Source: Stropharia rugosoannulata
Lineage: Eukaryota; Basidiomycota; Agaricomycetes; Agaricales; Strophariaceae
Direction of reading: 5' to 3'
Length of the DNA: 64,000 nucleotides
Assembly: GCA_028532985.1 (NCBI GenBank)
Contig: JANCIK010000010.1
Span: 2,294,001 to 2,358,000 of the forward strand
A model generated the notes under the pieces. It did not search any database. It worked only from the letters and a program-made list of their open reading frames with translations, and was not told the origin of the DNA. This document shows, one piece after another, positions 1-12,713 of the stretch. A program made the translations under genes and the position numbers. Position 1 is the first letter of the stretch. The number at the start of each line of letters is the position of its first letter.

Positions 1-51
1 TGTCATCACGAAGTCAGAAAGAGTACCATGATCAATAACAAAAAGACGTAC

Positions 52-1846
<1,795 letters not shown>

Positions 1847-1912
1847 GATGGTGGTCGTAGTTTGCAGAAAACTTTGGAAATTCCGCTATTTATTGCCTTG
1901 TCCAGACGCTCA

Positions 1913-1946
1913 TGACGTGTCACTTAGACGTGGCCGTACCACGTGA
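1913..1946 (-). promoter_or_regulatory. cluster of three ACGTG cores upstream of KAR2
   Basis: Three ACGTG-core boxes occur within 34 bp, at 1913-1922 (TGACGTGTCA), 1928-1933 (ACGTGG) and 1939-1946 (CCACGTGA), about 65-100 bp upstream of the KAR2 start codon. UPR elements bound by Hac1/XBP1-type bZIP factors contain TGACGTG or CCACG cores, so an ER-stress element is a reasonable reading. An A/T-rich TATA-like run lies between the boxes and the start codon. ACGTG is also the core of unrelated bZIP and bHLH sites. Confidence 0.4.
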
Positions 1947-2838
1947 CTACTCCTCCGCCGCAGGGATCAAGCAGCGCTACTATAACAGGCTGCTCTGGTA
2001 CACGTACGCCCGGAGTATCTGCTCTCCTGACCTCTCAAGTCCCCTGTCTATGACGCTAACGACGCCGAACACGTACTTCCGCCGTCGCACGCGACGACGC
2101 GCATGTTTCTAGAACTTACTGTCAATCTACTGCGACTGGTTGCATCCCAATGTCTATCGACCCTGCAGGCTTAGGAGAGCTTAGGCTTGTGGGGCAAGTT
2201 GTGTGGTGGGATCTCGACGAGTTTCAACGCGTTCATCAACATCATGCTCTGCGACGATACACGTATCAAATGTCGATTTCGAAGCATGAAAATTTTACTT
2301 GGCAAGTTTCTCTAAAAATAGTGCCTCCGCCTACACTTCATAAGCTGATGATGGATCAACGGCTTCAACTTGGTGGTTGCTTGGATGGGCCATTATGCAA
2401 GGGAGAGTCAAGACTGCACAAAGAGTGCTTAGTCGTTGTGGCGTGGAGATTAGTCTACCACGGACTGTCAACGTGGCTTGTTCAAATACCACACTACTGA
2501 TGACGATAACCACTTCAAATGTCTCGATACTGTGCGTTCGTGGTTTCACGAATCACTGTCAAATGGCTCTTGCGAACTCCCTATACAAGCAATATAAGGA
2601 GGTAGGGCCGGTTGGCACCGGCAAGGCCCGCTACCACATTTACATAGTAGAACAGTACGAACTTGGTACGTTCAAGGAGACGAAGTGCTGCGTTAGGCGA
2701 GGGCAGCTCTAAAGCTGAACGCACACGCAAGTACATACACAGGGCGGCCGTGTAGGGTGCAAGTACATTTCCCTATGCCCTTAATTATATCAGACCATTG
2801 GCACAAAGCTAATGAGGGGGAACAGACTTCGGCAGAGC
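1947..2838. other. no gene called
   Basis: Open frames of 116 codons (2150-2500, plus) and 111 codons (2377-2712, plus) overlap in different frames, begin without a convincing context, and show no recognisable domain or splice pattern. No repeat or RNA gene was seen. Confidence 0.3.
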
Positions 2839-3401
2839 TCACATTTTTTTAGTTTTCTTAGTTGGAGACTCAAATGTAGTGAAAGAGGACGAGTCACTAC
2901 GCAGCCTTTTGCGGAGAAGAGAGATCACTTGCTCCCTCCGTACCATATGAGGGGTATTGCATGCACCTGATGGTCCTCGATGAGTTCGTCTGACTCCGAG
3001 AGAGCACACTGCAGAGGCGGTATCTTTATCATTGTGTTTTGATAAATTTGGGAAGCGTGAAGAAAGGGCACGATTAGCAAAGAAATATTGTGTCACTAGT
3101 TTAAAGAAGTACCTTTTAGGTGACCAATTGCTTCCAACGGATATATGCCAACAGAGCAAAGTGGCTTCAGCCCTTACAGTAGTGCCTGGCCTTAGCTTAA
3201 AGTACACTGAGAACGCACTGCACACTCCGAGGAAGTTTCGTGACGGAAGTCTTTGATCAATCTTTCCATAATCTTTCTTTTAAGATCTTCATCGAGAACT
3301 TGAGGCCAGACAGCCCGGGAAGCTTCTTGCCGCAGAGTGTACCATTGATAGAATCAGCGGCACTGTCTACATCTACAGTCAAGAAATCCATACTAGAAAG
3401 T
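2839..3401 (-). other. possible small unassigned gene or gene relic
   Basis: An open frame of 128 codons (2839-3225) ends in a lysine-rich tail. A second short stretch upstream (about 3230-3350) reads as a charged helix-like segment containing DEDLKRKIMERLIKDF, and a start codon lies at 3401. The two stretches are in different frames and I could not join them with convincing splice sites. This looks like real but decayed coding sequence, possibly of a mobile-element accessory protein. I do not recognise the family. Confidence 0.2.
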
Positions 3402-4039
3402 CACAATGGGTCGACAAAAGAGTTGACGATACAGAGAACGAAGCGAAAGAGATAACACAGGCAAAACACAGGTGAAGACGTGCGAAATAGGCAAGAAATA
3501 GGGCTCTGGAGAATTTTGGTGTGAGTAGACTTCACTGAATAGAATGTTAGGAAAGAGGTCAGTGGGGAGTTGAATTGGGCAGATCGTGAAAGTGAAAGCA
3601 CTGCGAGAAAAATTATGTGCTACAGCTCTTGTTGCTGCACGCCACGCGGGTGCGGCGCACTCCGGTCAAGCTATTTGACCCAGACAGCTTAAATACCAAT
3701 TCTAGAATGCGTAAAGTACACAGTGCAGAGCTTAGAGACTGGGAGGCACGTAAACGGATATGTTAGTGCTAAATTAAAGCGTGCCAGTGTCCATTAGAGC
3801 CTCACGCACCGGTGTCCCGCGACTCGCGGCCCTGCGATTTAGTATTATATTTTCTTACCACCTCCTTATTTATGTTCACGGGCCTTTGTATGCCATGTAA
3901 CATGTTAGTGCTATGCTACGCGAATAAATTGTATTGGCGGCGGAAGAAAAGTCTGAATATGTAATACGGGTACAAAGAAGTTCTACAAGTGGCCCCAGGG
4001 CAGGAAAAAGATTTGGAGAAATGTCTAGACAACAGCAAG
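3402..4039. other. no gene called
   Basis: Intergenic sequence downstream of the membrane-protein gene at 4040-6558. Short open frames on both strands lack recognisable features. Nothing else was seen. Confidence 0.3.
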
Positions 4040-6558
4040 CTAAAAAGGTATTGGTTGAGAACGGCGGGCGGACTCAATATCCAGGTTGAGCGTGATGGAC
4101 CTTGAACGTGGGTTCGTCGTCGCGATGGGCGGCTGCACAATGTTCACATGCTCGTCTGCGGGGCCCATGTCCGGAAGCGTAGAGACGAAGAACTTTGGTG
4201 GGCCATCTAGGTAGCCCTCGGTGTTGTCGAATGAGGACCTGACGCTGTATGTCTTTTTCTCGTGCGAGCTGCGCACGCTGTTCGCGCGGTGCGCAAACTC
4301 GTCGGGAGCAAAGTTGAGTGCAGCCAGTGTTGACTCGGCATGCACTGGGGTTATTTTAAGAACGGGTAGTAAGCATCTCGCAGGAATGAATAAAAATAAA
4401 GACACGCACGGTACTCTGCGAGTCCTTTCCCAAAGTTAATTCGACAGACGATGCCTAGCACCATGCTGGCGGTGAGAAGAATGAGCGAGGCAACGACAAA
4501 GCAGCCTAGATACGGCCATTGCGTAAATTCCCTGAGAACGTGACGACATAAACTTGTTAGAAACGAGACGCAGGAAGGGGGAGGAAAACGCAGCCACGCA
4601 CCAGCGAAAAACGAGTGAGTCAAACATAAGGCACCAGCCTAATATGATAATAAAGCCAATGGCGAGGAAGACCACCATCAGCGTCTTCAGTTCCCTCCGG
4701 ATAGAATACCAGCCCTGATCGTTGCAACCGGGTTGTTAGTCATGGTCGGACTAATCGGGTAGCTGCTTACCATAACGATCCAAGGTATAAGGAGCTGAGG
4801 AACGGTGCGGTTAGACATGTTGCGGTGCGAGGTAATGCGCTTGTTGGCTTACCGTAACACTTGAGATATAGAGTGCTTGGTACACTGGCGTGTGCGCTGA
4901 TATGACCTTGATAGAAGTGGTGGAAAGGACGTTGATCCAAAGACCCATCCCCGCGGGGAGGACAAAGGCCTCTATTTGGAGACACGCTAGCACGGCCATG
5001 AAGAACTACGGGAGTATTAGCTGTGAAGGCGAGAGAAGAAGAAAATGTACGTACCTTGTGGATACGCATTACGTGCTCCGGGGCGCCAACACATTTGAAT
5101 GACTGGGCACTGTAAATCTAGTCATAGCACACTTGGTGAATGTATATCCAGCTGCAATTAAAAGCATGGTCATACTTGGAGGAGGGTCCAGGAGAGGTAG
5201 AAGAAAAATATAAGCCCGGTGGAGCTTAGCAACATGTCTGCAATCTGGTGATAGGATAGAGACGTGGAATTGTCGGCCGTTGTTAGCGAGTGAGATATGG
5301 CCAGGTGCGTACCTCGAATTTCTGCCGCGTCGAGAAGAAGGCATCGAACACTTCTAACGAACATGGAGTCCCCGCCTCGCCGATGATCTCTTTGAAGTTG
5401 CTACTGAATGTCGGACCGCGCCAGAGGGCGTACCCTGCCCATGCGGCCGTTATGGTACGGGTCATGAGAACCGCAAGGCTATACGCACAGACTGAGTAGA
5501 AGTAAGTGAATGTGAACAAAGGACGCACACATGTGGGACAGAATCATTGATGATGGCTAGGAAGGATATTGCTAGAAGCCAGAACTGAAGGCAGACCCAA
5601 GTGATATCCTCCCGGATGAAATTCTTCAAGCTGAGATTCCAAGTTAGAGTTAATTGACGTTTTGAAGGTTGTCACGCACACTTGAGAACTGTAAGTTAGA
5701 GTTTGAAGGCATTGCCCATTGAGGGAGATGGCCTCGCTTCCCGGAACAGTTACATTCACCCCAACGCCATTTGTCTGATTCGAGGAATCCTGGATGGGGT
5801 CTATCTCCAGCCCTCTTTGCCACTCTCCCAGCGTACGAATCTTTCAAAATATACAAATCAGATAATATGGCATGTTACAAGAAACTCGATGGCCAACGTA
5901 CCGATGATATGTTTGTGGCCGGGGCGGTCGAGTTAAAGATTGTTATACAGGGAAATGATTGGCCATGGGGGATGTCGTCGCACATGCGAAGGACTAGGTG
6001 ACCACGCGAACCGACGAGGAAGGTAGTGTTTTTGAAAGGAATGTCTCCGCCACTGACGATGCCAGAAACGAGTGTGCTGTAGGCCTGGTCGGTGGAAAAG
6101 AGCAAGGACTGCACGATGCCTTGAATAAAGCAGTAAATGAAGCTGAAGACGAAGAATGCTGCTGTATATCTGTTAAGGGTGATGCGGGCGTACTAGGGTC
6201 AAGCGCGCGTTAGAGCCTTGCCTTTACGGAGAACGCTGTCAGATACGCACAGCAACCTTGAGCTTAGCCTGCAGCCCCCGGCGCGAAAGAATGGGGAAGT
6301 ACATTAAAATGAAGGAACGCTAAGACTCCAGCAGCGTCAAGCCGAGCTTGCGATATAGTTGGAATCGAAGAAAGGCGCCCGCAACTCGAAACCAGCTCGG
6401 GGAGAGGATAAGATGGCCCAGCCGAGGAGGGAATATGTAAGAAAGACCTGGGATGGGAACAATCAAGCAGGCTGCGTAGTGCCATCGTTGATATCCTGAT
6501 GCTTTCTCACTGGCGGTGATAGCAAAAAGAATAGAACTGACGGTGTTGCCATGCACAT
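4040..6558 (-). CDS. polytopic membrane protein, uncharacterised basidiomycete family
   Basis: Fourteen exons (minus): 6511-6558, 6352-6447, 6247-6319, 5902-6161, 5680-5840, 5529-5630, 5313-5478, 5176-5244, 5055-5117, 4853-5005, 4771-4794, 4602-4714, 4410-4531, 4040-4344; about 584 residues. An N-terminal hydrophobic segment is followed by a large presumably extracytosolic loop with N-glycosylation sequons and paired Cys (LRMCDDIPHG, GQCLQTLTY). Seven or so hydrophobic helices follow, including WVCLQFWLLAISFLAIIN, FFMAVLACLQIEAFVLPAG, LMVVFLAIGFIIILGWCLMF and LGCFVVASLILLTASMVLG. After the last helix come CRINFGKGLAEYL and a hydrophilic cytosolic tail. I know this pattern from predicted basidiomycete proteins of unknown function. 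Exon 11 is 24 nt. Joining exons 2 and 3 needs a 32-nt GC-AG intron (6320-6351); otherwise the reading frame is broken there. Confidence 0.75.
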
Positions 6559-7445
6559 TGACCCAAATGAAATGATGCCGAAGTGATCGTTCAGGTTTTT
6601 GTATTTTCTCTCACGCTATGACTTATACTTACTTTATCAGAAGGCCCTTGTGATCTGCGGAATTCACAAACTATGACAGAATCTCAATCAAACCTTCCAT
6701 CGAGAATCATGTTTCCCGGGCAGGAGGGGGCAAGACACCCCCGTTGGACGCTGGTGACAAGCCCGGAGGGTGAGTTTAGCAATGGGATTTAAATAGTCTG
6801 CTGTAAAGGCTGGAATTCGGGCCTTGGGAGGGTGGTGTATGGAAATGCATAAAACATGCACGCCCCTGGGCTATTCCATAATACTCTACGCAGCTGTTGA
6901 CAACAGGCTTTTCCCGGTGGCGCGGTGAAAGGATGTATCCGTGGAGGGGCAACCCCATTGAGTGTGCACGTACAACGGGAACAGACATGACAACGGACTG
7001 TCTTTGAAGGTAGTATCTGCATTCGAAGTAAAATGCATTCGAGTGCCGGTGTGGGTACTGTGAAACATGTTATAGAAAAAAAGAAAACGCATGGGGCGCG
7101 TCGCATCTCACATCGCCAGCGCTACCCGCGCGTTCGCGTGCGTGTAAGTCGCTGCGGCTGACGCAACGGTCCGGTTGTCCGGCTTCTTACACATTGCAAA
7201 CTTAGTGAATTCAAGTATACAATAGAGTTTGAGGATTTATTGAAGGAAGAACGCACAGAAGGCGGGATTGATTTCCAATAAATTAATGACTGTTATCTCA
7301 CTCTACTGTGTAAACCAAGTGTAAACCCAAGTCAAACCCGCCGGCCGGACACATATGTAAGTACCGGAAATCCGTCACCCTTCAATAATTTTATGTCACA
7401 AATTTGAATTCCGCATTTGTTCCGCGTGTGAAAGTTGTTTCCATT
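6559..7445. promoter_or_regulatory. intergenic region between two divergent genes
   Basis: About 0.9 kb separates the minus-strand membrane-protein gene from the plus-strand thioesterase gene, so it should hold both promoters. Minus-strand frames of 70-105 codons (6776-7106) show no domain and are not called. No specific regulatory motif is convincing. Confidence 0.4.
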
Positions 7446-9388
7446 ATGTTTTTCGTCAAACCATCCGCCGTTCTGCGCTGCGTCCAGCGTCGCCATGTCA
7501 GATCTATATCTTCATCCCTTCCAAAACAAAACACAACACCAGAAGTCGTCCATGCAATCGTTGAAGAGAAGAAAGACGTGTCGGCCATGGACCAGTTGCT
7601 CAGGGTCGTCAGTAAGTAGTTGGAGCCATCTACCTACCTGCCTTAATCTCAGCGTTATCTAGGGCAAGGGTCCAATCCTGCGTACCATAAGTACTGCCGC
7701 TGCGCTATATTTAGCTGCCTGCATCTCATAAAACAATTACTTTAGCGTCGTCCCAATGAAGAGCCAGATCCTCTGGTCTGAGGCCCTGCTGAATACCACA
7801 TCCAAGGCGGACCAGCACCCGGAAACTCCGCCCGCCCCTCCTTTGTACACCAAATTGCCATCGCGGAGGATGCAAGACTCGTACACTGAATTGACGCTCC
7901 CTTTTGGATCTTCTTCTGAGCTGCTGGAGCAATATACAAATGCGTCGGGCGGTATCCGTACCGGAAAGTGCGTCTTTGCGTTTCCGACATTGCGTGCTTA
8001 TGCTCATCATCTACTAGGTTGATGGAGCATCTGGACTCTCTTGCAGGCTCTATCGCGTATAAGCATATGCTCGGTCCAGGAGTAGAAACTCTTGGACGGA
8101 TACAAGAAACGGGTTTCTACATCGTCACCGCCTCAGTTGACCGGTGCGTTGATCTATATGGTGCACCTACATTGTCGGCTTAAAATAGAGTTCAGCCTCG
8201 ATATGCTCGCGCCGCTTAACTCTGCGTGCGACCTCAGACTTAGTGGACAGGTTATTTACACAGGAAAAAGCTCTATGGAGGTGGCCGTCAAGATGGAATC
8301 AGTCGGTATGGGCCAACCAGATGAAACGGTTTTAATAGGTGCAGTAATTCTACTTAATTCTACCGAAGTCTATCATTCATTTGCGATGTAAGGTCGCTTT
8401 TCGATGGTCTGTCGCGATGCTATCACGAACAGATCGCGGCAGGTATGTCCCCTAATCATCAATACCCCAGAGGAACGCAGTCTCCATGCCCTTGGAGAAC
8501 GTAAGCTTCCGAGACAAACCATTTTTACGTTGAATGATTAACAGCCAAACCAGATATCCGGGAGCGTCGCAAGGCTGTCGCGCTGCGATCTTTATCCAAA
8601 GTCCCTCCAAGCTCGAAAGAAGCTGCGGAATTGCACGCATTCTTCCTGAAGCACGGTCAGGGAGACGAGGCGGTTTCTGGAGAAGACCATGTTTTCATGG
8701 GTGACACAATTTTGGAGAAGTGTCTACTCATGTTCCCCCAGGAGCGCAAGTACGTCCTTTAGTTTCGGTGATGAACGGGTTGCTGATTGTCAATTGCAGT
8801 GTCCATCAAAAGATCTTTGGTGGATATCTTATGAGACTGGCGTACGAGGTGCATATCTAATCTTGAATGACGTTGATTGATGCTTATGGCTATGCACTTC
8901 ATAGCTTGGGTTTGCCAACGCGAGCATGTTCACCCGGGGGCATGTCAAGTTTCTGTCGCTCGATGGTATCTCGTTCGCGCGCCCTGTCCCCATTGGCTCC
9001 ATCCTGCGGCTGCGCTCCCAGATCATGTACACGACTGCATCGCAGGATTACCCTATCTTGGTGGTACGTCTCGAGCTATATTAAAATTTCCTGTGCTCAT
9101 CAGTCCGCGCAGCATGTTGGTGTCAAAGCAAACGTGGTGGACGTCAAGACGGGGTATGAGCAGACGACAAATGACTTTAGGTTTACGTGGTGCCAGGAGC
9201 ATGGGTCCGCGAGTCCGAACCTGCGACGGGTGGTCCCTAAGACGTATAAAGGTGCGGTTTATTATTGCTGATGTGATCACACACTTAATATGCTCGTCTC
9301 GCCAGAATCAATGCTGTGGCTTGAAGGCAGAAGAGCGCTGGAGGTCGGTGCGGAGATTAGAGGCAGCAAGCTCACCTCGACCATTTAG
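7446..9388 (+). CDS. acyl-CoA thioesterase, double HotDog, ACOT9-like, probably mitochondrial
   Basis: Hydrolyses acyl-CoA to free acid and CoA. Eleven exons: 7446-7611, 7663-7681, 7746-7967, 8018-8143, 8196-8338, 8393-8500, 8545-8749, 8800-8848, 8905-9063, 9113-9251, 9306-9388; 472 residues. The basic, Ser/Arg-rich N-terminus (RRHVRSISSSLPKQ) resembles a mitochondrial presequence. HotDog 1 includes EQYTNASGGIRTGK, LMEHLDSLAGSIAYKH and FYIVTASVDRLDM. HotDog 2 includes VFMGDTILEKCLLMFPQERNVHQKIFGGYLMRLAYE, HVKFLSLDGISFARP and ANVVDVKTGYEQTTNDFRFTW. The GGYLMRLAYE helix and the paired domains are typical of ACOT9-type enzymes. Exon 2 is only 19 nt and is needed to keep the frame between exons 1 and 3. 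The gene is compact and intact. Confidence 0.9.
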
Positions 9389-11072
9389 ACTTTTATTTTC
9401 AACTCGGCTTACCGTACTTCTTTATAATGGGGTATATCACTGGAATTAGACTAATATAGAGTATACACATAGAATTATCGTACTTACTAGATGGAACCTT
9501 CGACGAGATATGATCTCGTCATATTTTATGGCGTTGGTTTCTCAGAGGAAATGAAATCAGTACTTTGCGCTTGGATTATCTTATCCCTGTTACGTTGCTA
9601 TTAGGACTTGTTTGACTGGATGATGAGTCCCGGAACAGTGGTAGAAAACGGAACGATGAGATGACTTGGGACGTACGTTTGTTTCTTGTGATGGTAGACA
9701 TAAATCGTTATAATTAGGCTATTATACTACCGGTATATTAAGCAGAAAATGATGTTACATTAATATATCTTTTCATCCAGAACAGAAAACAGCCTGCTGG
9801 AACTGTTATCCTAAATCTGGAGCTATGTAGACGCAAAGCTACTGCATAGCTAAAATCGAGATGTTTGTCATTTTTGACTTGTTAAGTGGGGGAAAAGTAT
9901 CAGATTTGTATATTTCAGTTAATATTTGCCACCATCAGTTAGAAGGAATTAATGGCCAAAGTTTAAGAAGGTTCACGAGTATTGAGAACAATCTGGTAAG
10001 AAATAATTCAAGGGCCAAGTCTTCGAGGCCGCGCGCCGTGGTGTTGTGGCACGCTCGGAGCCACCGTCAAAGCGCCCATCTTTAATTTCCGGTTTCCATT
10101 ATATATGTACATCACAGTTGCTACCTATTACATAGTGTTAGAAGTAAACCACTTGTGCTCAACTTAGGCTATCTGGTGCTAGGCCCGATGGGCAATGCAG
10201 TCAGTGTCCCGGTACCTAACAGTTACTAATGTTTTTTTTCTCTTTTATTGTTATTTTTCATGTCAATTCTAAGTATTTCTATGTTTAATGTACAGGTACT
10301 TTGACTCTTGTCGGAATAATCCCTCAAGGCATGTCTACAGTCAAGGTGTCGTTTTATGACGATGTTCACAGCGGAAATGAAATCAGTGATGCGCTCGCGA
10401 GGTGACTTAAAAGGGCTACTCTTATCCGTGTTGCTATGTGGCCATCTAATGACTGGTGATGCGACCCACAGTTTTGGATAGCATATGGGGACGGTGAACA
10501 ATATTCTGGTAGGATGTAGTGAGCATTATGCTGCTTTCTTGTAGTGGTAAATATAGATCTCTCACAACTTGTCGCTGTAAACGGGCAACCGTATTGGGTG
10601 GGGTACGCAGGTTATGATACTATTATTATTTATTACAATCTTTGTAATCTCTGTTGAAAACCGAACCGGGACCAGAGTTGAAACTGTCACTAAGTGCCCT
10701 GAGACAGTTATCGGCGGCTGAAAAGCAAACTGAAAGGCCACTGAAAAGGATTGATGTCCATCAGTCTTGCTTTGCTTTAACTTTGCTTCTGTCGTTGAAA
10801 ATCAATCAAAAATAAAACCTTGGTAATTGCACAATGAGTATAAGAAGTAATTCCAAGTCACTTAGAAGTATAGAGACCAAGCAGACGCATAATTAGTTTG
10901 TATTGATTATGGCCTTATACGATATCGGATGCTTCAACTTCAAGTCGAGTATTGGTTGGGCAATGGTTGGGTGGCAATAAACTTGCCGCTTCGGCACAAG
11001 CCGATGTAGGCGCGAGCAACCCAATCAAGTCTGTTTCTCATTGTTTCTTTCCTACCTCGAACAGCCTCGACC
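9389..11072. repeat. A/T-rich intergenic region with a diverged internal duplication
   Basis: No gene is called in 1.7 kb. Two segments, about 9540-9710 and 10365-10560, resemble each other in the same orientation. They share an identical 15-mer at 9547-9561 and 10373-10387, and further shorter matches follow in the same order. This looks like an old tandem or transposon-related duplication. No open frame here carries a recognisable domain. Confidence 0.35.
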
Positions 11073-12440
11073 ATGGAGCCACTCAGGAATCGTAACGAGA
11101 CACGGCCCGCAAAACGACAGCGCATGGGCGACTATATTCCTGAAGGCTTTCTCAAGTCGACCACAATGCATCAAAAACCGATTCGCAAATCAGTGGTCCC
11201 CAACTTTGCGTCCGCCTTCGATGAGCATGTTCAACCTACAGCTCGAGGAAACACGTCTGTATTTCGTGACAGTGAAAAGAGGCTCCCTGCTCAGCGTGTT
11301 CTGAGTGCTCCTGACCGCTCCGCTTTCAAAGAAAACGTGGATGAGCGGGCTGATGCCTCGAATTCGTCGCGCCCGAAGCAGCGCAAAGTTGTCTCCGTCA
11401 AAGATGTGCATCATAGGATTGTTCAAAGTGTAGCTGACAAGCTTGTTCCGCAGACGAAACTGCGTCCAGTGTCTCGTGTACCTCCCCCAGCTCCAGTCGC
11501 TGTCGCGAGCTCCTCGAAGCCGCCCATGAAGCGCATTGAGCCACCTTCGTTCCCTCGCCCCCAGACTCCATCAAGAGCGCTAATGCCTATACAACCTCCT
11601 GTGAACTTGATTATCCCGGGTCGCAAGGCTCTCCCAAAAGAGAATATGTGCACTATAACTACGACGGGATTCGGCCGGCTGACGGACCTGTCTTCGGAAA
11701 ACGGCGTTGACGAATTGGCCACGATATTGTTGCGGGACCAACACCCGGAATTGTCCAATGGAGGCGACAATATGAATCCCCATCTACGGGGGTTGGAACT
11801 AAGTCCAGATAGGAAGGGCAAGGGCAAGGCATCCAAGTTCATTAGGTACGTGCATATATGCTACTTCTTTGACTTATATCCGATATAAAATACTAGGGGT
11901 GGCCTTGCGGCGAGGGCGTCTGCCCACTTTGATCAGACGAGGACAGGCTTCGTGCTTTGGCTTCGCCAAAAGGAACTAGAGATGCAACGCGCCCATAATC
12001 TGCCATCGGGCGCTGACATAACAGCGACGATAGTTAAAGTCCTTTTCAGTCCCTTCACAACGACGTCAAGCCGGTCTGAAAGCCCGACGTCGCTAGTTGC
12101 TCTATGCCAAATTCGTCAACCAAATGGATACGCCCATATATCCTTCAAGTCTACCCATTTATATCGTGTTGCATTCACCTTCTTGGGCGTGGGCACGGGC
12201 AAATGTAACCCTCAGAAACTGGTCGACGGGGACGTCGTACGTATATTCAAACCGTGGAACGAGATGGGACCTTCGGAACGCAAAGATGGTCATGGCGACA
12301 AGTCTAACCTTGTTCGACGTCTCCCGGCCAGTCTACCCCTTCCCTCCTCGGCTCCCTTCTCCACACCTGACCCACTAGACGCGCCTGTTCATGACACGGT
12401 TATCTTTTGCACGCGCTTTATAGTATGCGGACGGCAGTAG
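11073..12440 (+). CDS. unassigned protein with disordered N-terminus and a possible OB-like C-terminus
   Basis: Two exons, 11073-11845 and 11897-12440, give 438 residues. The first 250 residues are basic, Pro/Ser-rich and probably disordered (RPAKRQRMGDY near the start, a KGKGKASKF run near the exon end). The second exon starts with an Ala/Arg helix (RASAHFDQTRTGFVLWLRQKE). It continues with alternating beta-like strands (ITATIVKVL, SLVALCQIRQP, YAHISFKSTHLYRVAF) and a GDVVRIFKPW motif reminiscent of OB-fold edges. I do not recognise the family. It lies 274 bp upstream of the kinase gene on the same strand. A nuclear or DNA-associated role would be a guess from composition only. Confidence 0.6.
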
Positions 12441-12713
12441 AGTCTCAGTCACATGTGTCTCAACTGCTTGTTTCCAATGAGCCCGTGATGAATGCTTAGT
12501 CACCAATTCAACCCCTGTCTCTGGTCGCGTACTGGGCTTCCTTGTCATAGACCGCTCGGATGTCCAGGCCAGTCTGACGCTGCCTTTCTCTCTGACCCAC
12601 TACCACTCCCTCCCCCTCTGTCTTGTAAGATCCAATCGCCCTAGTCTTTTCTCTTTATCGAGCTGGTCCCGACATTGCAGATAACGTAGATTTTTTCTAA
12701 CTCTGGGGCAAGG

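Noticed and set aside
6320..6556. 78-codon minus-strand frame starting at a GTG
   Set aside because: Different frame from the conserved membrane protein; the conserved peptides appear only with splicing from ATG 6558.
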